Shown: one piece after another, positions 8,275 to 14,737 of the stretch | Numbering within the stretch: the first letter of the stretch is position 1 | Layout: the number at the start of each line of letters is the position of its first letter | Source: an uncultured Lachnospiraceae bacterium | Lineage (GTDB): Bacteria > Bacillota > Clostridia > Lachnospirales > Lachnospiraceae | Reading direction: 5' to 3' | Length of the DNA stretch: 20,023 nt | Assembly (NCBI GenBank): GCA_902476645.1 | Contig: CABSEG010000053.1 | Location: 1 to 20,023 of the forward strand | Made by a program: the position numbers and the translations under genes | Notes under the pieces: model-generated | The model's database searches: none | What the model saw: the letters and a program-made list of their open reading frames with translations, nothing else | What the model was told of the DNA's origin: nothing

Positions 8275-9497
8275 TCAGATCAACGGATATTTATCTGTCA
8301 GGCTCTTCACCAGGGCCTTTGCCTCTTCTCTGTTGCCCTCAGCATCCTCAAGCATCATGGCAATCGTCTTGGCAATCACATCCATATCCTCTTCCTTCAT
8401 GCCTCTGGCCGTCACTGCAGGAGTGCCCAGACGTACTCCGCTGGTTACAAAGGCAGACTGGGGATCGTTTGGAATCGTATTTTTATTGCAGGTAATGTTA
8501 ACACTATCCAGAAGATTCTCCACTTCTTTTCCAGTTTTGCCCATGCTGGCCAAGTCTACCAACATCAGATGATTGTCCGTTCCCCCGGAAACAATCTTAA
8601 TTCCCCGATCCATCAGGCCCTTACAAAGCGCCTTGGCATTTTTTACGATATTTTTTTGATATTCCTGATATTCATCGGTCATCACTTCCTTGAAGCATAC
8701 TGCCTTTGCAGCGATCACATGCATCAGAGGACCGCCCTGGATGCCGGGAAATACCGCTTTATTAAAGTTGAATTTCTTTGCATTCTCTTCACTGGAGAGG
8801 ATCATACCGCCTCTTGGCCCCCTTAAGGTCTTGTCACATCCGCATAAGGAATCGGGCTCGGATGCAAGCCTGCCGCCACTAGCCCTGCAATGTGGGCCAT
8901 ATCCACCATCAGATAGGCTCCCGCCTCATCGGCGATTTCCCGGAATTTTTTAAAGTCAATGATCCTTGCGTATGCGCTGGCTCCGGCCACGATCATCTTC
9001 GGCTTACACTCCAGGGCAAGTCTTCTTACCTCGTCATAGTCAATGAATCCCTCATCGTTGACACCGTAGGGTACCACGTTAAAATAAGCCCCTGACATGT
9101 TGGCAGGACTTCCATGGGTCAGGTGTCCTCCATGTGCCAGATTCATACCCATAATCGTATCTCCCGGCTTTAACATGGCAAAAAATACGGCCATATTTGC
9201 CTGGGCTCCTGAATGGGGCTGTACATTCGCATAAGTGCAGCCAAAAATCTTCTTTGCTCTCTCGATTGCGAGACGTTCCACCACGTCCACACATTGACAC
9301 CCGCCATAGTATCTTTTTCCCGGATATCCTTCCGCATATTTATTGGTTAACGGGCTTCCCATAGCTGCCATTACAGCCTTGCTGACCCAGTTTTCAGACG
9401 CAATCAACTCAATATGGCTATCCTGCCGTTCCTGTTCATCCACAATCGCCTGGGCAATTTCCGGGTCAACTGCTTTAATTTCCTCCAGTGAATACAT
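8275..9497 (-). pseudogene. glyA: Serine hydroxymethyltransferase gene broken by a 16-base deletion and frameshift
   Basis: Intact GlyA is a cytoplasmic PLP enzyme that converts serine plus tetrahydrofolate to glycine plus methylene-tetrahydrofolate, the main one-carbon source. Reading starts at ATG 9495-9497, with AGGAGG 7 nt upstream. The first 221 codons (9497 to 8835) are normal and include SGAQAN, D199 and H202 in VDMAHIAG, and PYADV. Three further codons then lead to a TAA at 8823-8825. The rest (8832 to 8275) is normal GlyA in another frame, starting with the PLP lysine in KTLRGPRGG and ending at a TGA. Between V221 and that lysine the family has VTTTTH; here only two bases remain, so 16 bases are missing. 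Restoring six residues gives 412 aa, the usual length. The enzyme cannot be made as written. The cause may be a true mutation or a sequence or assembly error in the threonine-codon run. Promoter and terminator look intact. Confidence 0.93.
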
Positions 9498-9518
9498 GAA
9501 ATTTCCTCCTATAGTAAT

Positions 9519-9538
9519 TTAGTGCATTACAGTACTAA
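9519..9538 (-). promoter_or_regulatory. Dyad at the glyA transcription start, possible operator
   Basis: TTAGTGCATT and ACAGTACTAA form an imperfect 20-base dyad with perfect outer arms TTAGT/ACTAA. It touches the glyA -10 box and covers the expected start point near 9531. A protein bound here would block glyA transcription. The outer arms resemble half-sites of several regulators, including FapR (TTAGTACC-type), but the inner bases do not fit FapR well. No regulator is assigned. Confidence 0.35.
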
Positions 9539-9566
9539 TCATAGCTGGTTTAGGATAGCTTGTCAA
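9538..9566 (-). promoter_or_regulatory. glyA promoter
   Basis: On the minus strand TTGACA (9561-9566) is a perfect -35 box, followed after exactly 17 bases by TATGAT (9538-9543), a 5 of 6 match to the -10 box. The predicted start near 9531 gives a leader of about 34 bases with a strong ribosome binding site. This should be a strong constitutive sigma-A promoter unless the overlapping dyad is an operator. Confidence 0.8.
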
Positions 9567-9571
9567 GCAAT

Positions 9572-9600
9572 TTGACAATCTGGGTGTTTTCATATAAACT
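9572..9600 (+). promoter_or_regulatory. Divergent promoter for the DUF1294-lipoprotein unit
   Basis: TTGACA (9572-9577) is a perfect -35 box. A weak -10 box TAAACT (9595-9600) follows after 17 bases, and TATAAA (9593-9598) is an alternative at 15. Only five bases separate this -35 box from the glyA -35 box on the other strand. The leader to the ATG at 9661 would be about 55 bases. Confidence 0.6.
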
Positions 9601-9660
9601 ATACGATAAAAGTGATGTTTGCGTTCATTCAAAAACAGGGATTCACAGAAAGGAGATGCA

Positions 9661-9936
9661 ATGGAATATGCGGTAATCTGGCTGATTTGCGCGAATCTGG
9701 CAGGTCTGTGCGCCATGGGATCAGACAAACGCAAAGCCATAGACGGGAAAAGGCGCATACCGGAAAAAACGCTGTTTCTGCTGGCATTGCTTGGGGGCAG
9801 CGCAGGCGTGTGGGCAGGGATGTATCTGTTTCGTCATAAAACCAGGCACATCCGGTTTGTTCTCGGCATTCCGTTTCTTCTGTTCTTGCAGATAGCAGCC
9901 CTTTTTTGGACTATTAGCAATCAATCCAAATTTTAA
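9661..9936 (+). CDS. DUF1294 family small membrane protein
   Basis: This is a 91-aa integral membrane protein of unknown function. The family signature is visible: DKRKAIDGKRRIPEKTLFLLA (starting near residue 21), GGSAG-x-WAGMYLFRHKTRH, and a last hydrophobic helix. Three membrane segments are likely, near residues 3-19, 38-54 and 67-87, joined by basic loops. I chose the ATG at 9661 because AAGGAG lies 6 nt before it. An ATG at 9619 is in frame but has no good ribosome binding site and would add a non-conserved 14-residue extension. The lipoprotein gene follows after 12 bases, so the two are probably co-transcribed from the divergent promoter. What the protein does is not known. Confidence 0.88.
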   Translation: MEYAVIWLICANLAGLCAMGSDKRKAIDGKRRIPEKTLFLLALLGGSAGVWAGMYLFRHKTRHIRFVLGIPFLLFLQIAALFWTISNQSKF

Positions 9937-9948
9937 GGAGACCAAACT

Positions 9949-11034
9949 ATGAAAAAGCATTCTCTTGTCATGCTTTTGCTTGTGTGTCTGGTTCTTCTGG
10001 GTGGCTGCCGCCCGGACACCTCTGCAAAAGGAATTGTCAAAACAGAACTGGAGCTGATAAAGGATCTGGATGAAGAAACGATCCTCTCCTTTATTTCCTA
10101 TGAAGATATGATGCATACCCAGTCTGCGAGCTCGGATATTGGAAGTGAGACCACAAATGCGGTTCAGCTCTTTTTCCAGAACTTTGACTACAAAATCCGT
10201 TCCTGTAATATCACCGGTAATAAGGCTGTAGTAGATGTGGACATCACCAACGTGGATGCCAAAGCTCTTGCCAGGGATATGTGCCGGGCGGTTATTTCCG
10301 AGTCTGTCACAGGAGAAAGCGAACAAGACCTGACAGATATGAGTTCTTATTTTTCCCTGCTGGGTAACCTTTTAACAGAACATACCTATGATTTAGTTAC
10401 CACCTCCGCCCGCTTTGAGCTGATGAACTCGGAAGATGGCTGGTCTATTCAGGCCTCTGAAGAGCTGGAGGATCAATTGGTAGGCGGCTTCATATCCTAT
10501 CTGCATGACCAGAATCTGATTTCCCCGGAGGAAGTGGTTTCCCTGACCATGGATGCCTTAAAGTCCCAGACGCCTCAGGAGTGGGTGTCTTATCTGGAAA
10601 TGGATGATATCTTTGCCACCTACAATACCCTTGGAAACGAGATCGACCTGGCTCTGGCACAGCAAATCTCCGATCATCTTTCTTATGAGATTCTGGAGGT
10701 CCGAATCCAGGAAAATACAGCAGAGGTGGATGTGGCTATTACCAGTGTAGACCTTGAGCAGGTGCTGTCAGATTACCACAGTCAGCTTCTTACCTACGCC
10801 TCCACCACTGAAGCGGTGCGGGCCACACAGGCTGAACTGTCCGATAAAACTTCCCAGCTATTGTTGGATTGTCTGCGGCATAATGAGCAGGAGGCTACCA
10901 AAACCGTGACGCTTCACTTGGTTAACAATGGATATAATTGGGAAATTCAATTGGATGACTCCTTTACCGATGCCTTGCTGGGTAATCTTACCGAGGCCAT
11001 GGAGACCTTCCAGGCTTCTGTAGAACAATCTTAA
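9949..11034 (+). CDS. Lipoprotein with two tandem copies of an uncharacterised domain
   Basis: This is a 361-aa protein with a lipoprotein signal peptide: MKKH, a hydrophobic stretch, and lipobox L-G-G-C with C20 as the lipidated residue. It would sit on the outer face of the cell membrane. The mature part is a duplication. In copy one NFDYKIRSCNITGNKAVVDV (from residue 78) and later GWSIQASEELEDQLVGG align with HLSYEILEVRIQENTAEVDV (from residue 243) and NWEIQLDDSFTDALLGN in copy two. The alternating pattern of helix then beta-hairpin resembles NTF2-like folds such as DUF4878 or DUF5105 lipoproteins, but that is a by-eye impression. Function is unknown. AGGAG lies 8 nt before the ATG. The gene is second in a two-gene unit with the DUF1294 protein and ends just before a terminator. 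Confidence 0.85.
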   Translation: MKKHSLVMLLLVCLVLLGGCRPDTSAKGIVKTELELIKDLDEETILSFISYEDMMHTQSASSDIGSETTNAVQLFFQNFDYKIRSCNITGNKAVVDVDITNVDAKALARDMCRAVISESVTGESEQDLTDMSSYFSLLGNLLTEHTYDLVTTSARFELMNSEDGWSIQASEELEDQLVGGFISYLHDQNLISPEEVVSLTMDALKSQTPQEWVSYLEMDDIFATYNTLGNEIDLALAQQISDHLSYEILEVRIQENTAEVDVAITSVDLEQVLSDYHSQLLTYASTTEAVRATQAELSDKTSQLLLDCLRHNEQEATKTVTLHLVNNGYNWEIQLDDSFTDALLGNLTEAMETFQASVEQS

Positions 11035-11046
11035 TTTAGATGCAGA

Positions 11047-11080
11047 AAGACCGCATGTTTCCATGCGGCCTTGTTTTTTT
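11047..11080 (+). terminator. Terminator of the lipoprotein unit, overlapping the aspS stop
   Basis: CCGCATG (11051-11057) pairs with CATGCGG (11062-11068), and three more pairs follow past an A-C mismatch. The run TTGTTTTTTTATTTTT follows on the plus strand. Bases 11079-11081 of that run also form the TAA stop codon of aspS on the opposite strand. On the minus strand only TCTTTCT follows the stem, so termination of aspS here would be weaker. Confidence 0.85.
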
Positions 11081-12869
11081 ATTTTTCTGTCTTTCGAATC
11101 TCAAGGGATAGTTCTTCCAACTGCTTTTCATCTACTGTACCCGGTGCCTCAGACATTAAATCAGAAGCATCCTTTACCTTCGGGAAAGCAATCACTTCTC
11201 TGATGCTGTCCTCCCCTGCCATCAGCATGATCAGACGATCCAGTCCGTATGCCAGTCCTGCGTGTGGCGGTACTCCATACTGGAAAGCCCGAAGCAAAAA
11301 TCCAAACTGGTCTTCCATCTGCTCTTTCGTAAAGCCTAGCATTTCAAACATCTTAGCCTGGATATCGTTCTGATGGATACGGATACTGCCCCCTCCGATC
11401 TCATTTCCGTTTAACACAATGTCATAAGCCTTTGCACGCACAGCGCCCGGATCCGTATCCAGCTTGTCCAGATCCTCATCCATAGGCATGGTAAAAGGAT
11501 GGTGCATAGCCACGAAACGTCCCTGCTCCTCTGAGTACTCCAGAAGGGGGAACTCTGTGATCCACAAAAACTTGAACTCGTGTTTATCCAAAAGTCCCAG
11601 ATTCTTAGCCAGTTCCAGGCGGAGCGCTCCCAGTACGTCCCAGACCACTTTGTTTTTATCCGCAGCGAAAAGCAACAAGTCTCCCGGTTTACCCTCCATA
11701 GCTTCCACCAAGTTCTTTAATTCCTCCTCAGTCATAAACTTGGCGAAAGAAGATTTATAGCTGCCATCCTCCTGAATGCTTAAATAGGCCAGCCCTTTTG
11801 CGCCATAGGTCTTGGCAAACTCGGTCAGAGCGTCAATCTTTTTGCGGGGCATCTTTGCCTGCCCGCTGGCGTTGATCCCACGGACGCTGCCGCCCCGCTC
11901 TAAAGCCCCGGTAAACACTCCAAATCCACAGTTTTTTACCACATCGGATACATCGTGCAATTCCATTCCAAATCGGATATCGGGCTTATCGGAACCAAAC
12001 CGGTTCATGGCCTCAATCCAGGTCATCCTCTGAATAGGAAGGGATACCTTTACCCCTAAAGCTTCCTCAAAGATGGTTGCCAGAAGACGCTCGTTTACGT
12101 CAATCACATCGTCAATGTCCACAAAAGACAACTCCATGTCAATCTGGGTAAATTCCGGCTGTCTGTCCGCACGCAAATCCTCATCCCGGAAGCACTTGGC
12201 AATCTGAAAGTACCGATCATAACCGGAGCACATCAGAAGCTGTTTATACAACTGAGGAGACTGGGGAAGGGCGTAAAAACAGCCCGGATGAATCCGGCTT
12301 GGCACCAGATAATCCCTGGCTCCTTCTGGTGTACTCTTTACCAAAATAGGGGTCTCTATCTCTAAAAATCCTTCTTTCGCCAGAAAGGTCCGCACCGCAG
12401 TGGCTACCTTGCTTCTTAACATGAGGTTTCTTTGCAGATTCGGTCGGCGTAAATCCAGGAAACGATACTTCAAACGCAGCTCATCCTTTGTCTGCGTTCC
12501 CTCCTCCACTGGAAAGGGCGGGGTATCAGACTCGGAAAGGATACGAAGATCCGTGGCCCTTACCTCCAGCTCACCGGTTTTCAGACTTTCATTTACGGCC
12601 CCGGAACGCTTCTCCAGCCTTCCTGTTACAGCTACCACAAACTCGCTTCGAAGTTTTCCCGCCTTTTCAAAACCCACTGCGCCAATATCATTTTCATCAA
12701 ACACAATCTGCAAAAGACCGGTGCGATCCCTCAGATCTATAAAAATCAGGCTTCCCAGATTTCTTCTCTTCTGTACCCATCCCATGACTGTAACCTGGGA
12801 ATCCAGCTCGGCCTCCGTTACCTCCGTACATCTGTGGGTCCTGTGCAGACCCTTCATTGACTCAGCCAT
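11079..12869 (-). CDS. aspS: Aspartyl-tRNA synthetase
   Basis: Charges tRNA-Asp with aspartate in the cytoplasm. It has 596 aa, the normal bacterial length. Order: N-terminal OB-fold anticodon-binding domain (about 15-110), class II catalytic core, bacterial GAD insert (about 290-415), then the rest of the core. Class II motif 2 is FRDEDLRADRQPEF (from 227), the aspartate-site signature GGGSIRIH is at 492-499, and motif 3 is GLAYGLDRLI (from 538). The OB-fold reads RRNLGS like E. coli AspRS, which suggests the discriminating type that charges only tRNA-Asp; this is inference. An AGGAGG site lies 6 nt before the ATG, in the 12-base gap after hisS. It is the last gene of the operon. No T-box leader fits in the gap, so it depends on upstream transcription. 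Confidence 0.98.
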   Translation of the reverse strand: MAESMKGLHRTHRCTEVTEAELDSQVTVMGWVQKRRNLGSLIFIDLRDRTGLLQIVFDENDIGAVGFEKAGKLRSEFVVAVTGRLEKRSGAVNESLKTGELEVRATDLRILSESDTPPFPVEEGTQTKDELRLKYRFLDLRRPNLQRNLMLRSKVATAVRTFLAKEGFLEIETPILVKSTPEGARDYLVPSRIHPGCFYALPQSPQLYKQLLMCSGYDRYFQIAKCFRDEDLRADRQPEFTQIDMELSFVDIDDVIDVNERLLATIFEEALGVKVSLPIQRMTWIEAMNRFGSDKPDIRFGMELHDVSDVVKNCGFGVFTGALERGGSVRGINASGQAKMPRKKIDALTEFAKTYGAKGLAYLSIQEDGSYKSSFAKFMTEEELKNLVEAMEGKPGDLLLFAADKNKVVWDVLGALRLELAKNLGLLDKHEFKFLWITEFPLLEYSEEQGRFVAMHHPFTMPMDEDLDKLDTDPGAVRAKAYDIVLNGNEIGGGSIRIHQNDIQAKMFEMLGFTKEQMEDQFGFLLRAFQYGVPPHAGLAYGLDRLIMLMAGEDSIREVIAFPKVKDASDLMSEAPGTVDEKQLEELSLEIRKTEK

Positions 12870-12881
12870 TCTTCTCCTCCT

Positions 12882-14138
12882 TTATATGCGATCCTTAAAA
12901 AATTCCACAAACTCGGTATATCCCTCATCCGTCAGCTGTTCCTTCTGGAACTTTTTGTTTTTCTTCATAACCGCTACGTTAACCAGCACGCCTTGTTTGC
13001 GTTCCTCTTCTGCCTGCTTTAATACCTGCAAAAGCTGCTCCTTGCCCAGATTCTTCTCAATCAGATAAGCCTTTTTTACACCCGGCTTTGGAACCTGATA
13101 ATCTCTCTCCAGCAGAAGCATAACAATACGCTCAAATCCGATGGAAAAGCCACAGGCGCAGGTCTGATTTCCCGTAAACTTCCCGATCATCTCATCGTAG
13201 CGGCCGCCTCCGCCTACGGAGCCTCCGAAACCATCCATACTGATCTCAAAAATAGGTCCTGTATAATAGGACATCCCTCTAACCAGCGTAGGATCAAACT
13301 CAATCTTAAAATTAGCGGTTTTGACTGCCTCAACACTCTCTATAATCGTCTCCAGATCTGATGCGACGTTTTCTTCCAGCACGTCCTTCAGGGTATCTTT
13401 CAAATACCGGACTCCGTTCAGATCTTTTGTCACATTTCGAAACATATCCAGATACACATCGACACATTCTCTCGCAAAACCTGCTTCTTCCAGTTCCCTG
13501 GCCACACCCTCCGGTCCAATTTTATCCATCTTATCCAGAATAATAAAGACCGTATCGTAGCTTTCTTTTGGAAAACCGCTGTATGCAGCCATAGCCTTCA
13601 GAATTTTGCGGTCATTGATGCGGATAGTAAAATCCTCAAAATCCAGCTTTCCCACCAGAGTCGAGGTGGCCAAAATCAGCTCAATTTCCGCCAGTATCGT
13701 AGGCTCTCCCAGAATGTCAATATCACACTGCATAAATTGGCGGTACCGCCCCCTCTGAGGTCTGTCCGCTCTCCAGACGTTTCCCATCTGCAAGGCCTTA
13801 AACGGGCTTGGAAGATCATTTGCATGATTGGCATAATATCTGGAAAGAGGCACGGTCAGGTCATAGCGCAGGCCTCCATCCACCAAATCCGCCTCTGTTT
13901 TTGCGGTGTCCAGTTTTAGCTTTTCCCCTCTTTTCAAGATTTTAAAGATCAATTTTTCATTCTCTCCCCCCTGCTTGCTGGAGAGATTTTCAATATGCTC
14001 CACACAAGGTGTTTCAATGGAAGAAAAGCCAAAGGTCTCATAAGTATCTTTAATCTGGCGCATCACATAATCCCGAATTTCCATCTCTCTTGGGGTGATG
14101 TCTTTCATGCCCGTAACCGGCTTCTTCTTCAAGCTCAT
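12882..14138 (-). CDS. hisS: Histidyl-tRNA synthetase, divergent subtype
   Basis: Charges tRNA-His with histidine; cytoplasmic class II enzyme, 418 aa. Visible are the N-terminal GMKDITPREM, RYDLTVPLSR (91-100), motif 2 as VWRADRPQRGRYRQFMQCD (121-139), the histidine-site stretch RGMSYYTG (287-294), GGGGRYDEMIG (309-319) and motif 3 ACGFSIGFERI (328-338). The motif 2 ending QCDIDI and the form RGMSYYTG differ from the usual bacterial QxGxE and RGLDYYT. The C-terminal anticodon-binding domain (about 350-418) is short and lacks the usual motifs. I recall similar HisRS proteins from Lachnospiraceae. The ATG overlaps the stop codon of the HD-GYP gene (ATGA), with AGGAGG 7 nt upstream, so translation is probably coupled. 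aspS follows after 12 bases. Confidence 0.95.
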   Translation of the reverse strand: MSLKKKPVTGMKDITPREMEIRDYVMRQIKDTYETFGFSSIETPCVEHIENLSSKQGGENEKLIFKILKRGEKLKLDTAKTEADLVDGGLRYDLTVPLSRYYANHANDLPSPFKALQMGNVWRADRPQRGRYRQFMQCDIDILGEPTILAEIELILATSTLVGKLDFEDFTIRINDRKILKAMAAYSGFPKESYDTVFIILDKMDKIGPEGVARELEEAGFARECVDVYLDMFRNVTKDLNGVRYLKDTLKDVLEENVASDLETIIESVEAVKTANFKIEFDPTLVRGMSYYTGPIFEISMDGFGGSVGGGGRYDEMIGKFTGNQTCACGFSIGFERIVMLLLERDYQVPKPGVKKAYLIEKNLGKEQLLQVLKQAEEERKQGVLVNVAVMKKNKKFQKEQLTDEGYTEFVEFFKDRI

Positions 14139-14737
14139 AACAAGTCCTCCTCTATCTCCAATTCTATATCCTGCTTATCCAGCATTTCTTCAATCCCATC
14201 CTCATGGATCACCCTCAGAAATGCGAGAAAAATCCTCATATCGTAGTCCTTCGCCTCATCGATCATCAGTTCCACTGCAGTATTCACATCAAAGGCGCTC
14301 CGGTAAGGTCTGTTGCTGGTCAAAGCCGCAAACACATCGCATACCCGAAGCACTCTGGCCCCGATGGGAATCTCATCCTCAGACAGATTGGAAGGATATC
14401 CGCTTCCGTCGTAATTTTCATGATGGTATAAGATACTTTCCAATATAAAGTCTGAATATCCCTGGTGATTCAGAATCGTATAGCTTAAGGTGGAATGGGT
14501 ACGCACATATTTCATTTCCTCTATGGCCAGCGTATCTTCCTCTTTTGCATTTATATACTTAGCCACTTCCCGCTTGCCGATATCATGCAGCATACCCGCC
14601 ACAGCCAGCTCATAGCACTGCTCATCATTAAGCCCAACCTCCCTGGCCACCCGATATGCCAGATTGCTTACACAGATGCCGTGGGAGATCTCCCTGGCAA
14701 GAGTCAGCCGGAAGTCGTTACCACGATTATTTTCCAT
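14135..14737 (-). CDS. HD-GYP domain protein, putative cyclic-dinucleotide phosphodiesterase
   Basis: This 200-aa soluble protein is almost entirely one HD-GYP domain, the type that hydrolyses c-di-GMP or related cyclic dinucleotides. Metal and signature residues are present: H19, H51-D52 in MLHDIGK, H81, H105-H106-E107 in YHHENYDGSGYP (GYP at 113-115), and D134 in RVCDVFAALTS. No sensor, receiver or membrane part precedes the domain, so its input is unclear; the acidic tail (about 180-200) has no known role. The start at 14737 lies within the last codons of hemZ (11-base overlap), with a weak AGGGA site upstream. The stop overlaps the hisS start. Its place in an operon with rel suggests some link between nucleotide second messengers, but activity and substrate are unproven; it could also be an HD enzyme with another substrate. 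Confidence 0.88.
   Translation of the reverse strand: MENNRGNDFRLTLAREISHGICVSNLAYRVAREVGLNDEQCYELAVAGMLHDIGKREVAKYINAKEEDTLAIEEMKYVRTHSTLSYTILNHQGYSDFILESILYHHENYDGSGYPSNLSEDEIPIGARVLRVCDVFAALTSNRPYRSAFDVNTAVELMIDEAKDYDMRIFLAFLRVIHEDGIEEMLDKQDIELEIEEDLL

Noticed and set aside
8263..8826. 187-codon plus-strand open frame
   Set aside because: It is the complement of the 3' part of glyA and ends near the lesion by chance. The minus frame shows clear GlyA motifs.
8823..8840. Programmed ribosomal frameshift in glyA
   Set aside because: A frameshift could not restore the missing TTTTH residues. Sixteen coding bases are absent, and there is no slippery run at the junction.
9619..9660. Earlier ATG (9619) for the DUF1294 protein
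   Set aside because: The 14 extra residues are not hydrophobic or conserved, and the ATG at 9661 has AAGGAG at ideal distance.
9721..10326. 201-codon minus-strand open frame
   Set aside because: It runs antisense across both the DUF1294 gene and the lipoprotein gene, which have proper starts, signal features and ribosome binding sites.
12870..14140. T-box leader before hisS or aspS
   Set aside because: hisS overlaps the gene before it and aspS follows after 12 bases, so there is no room for a T-box.
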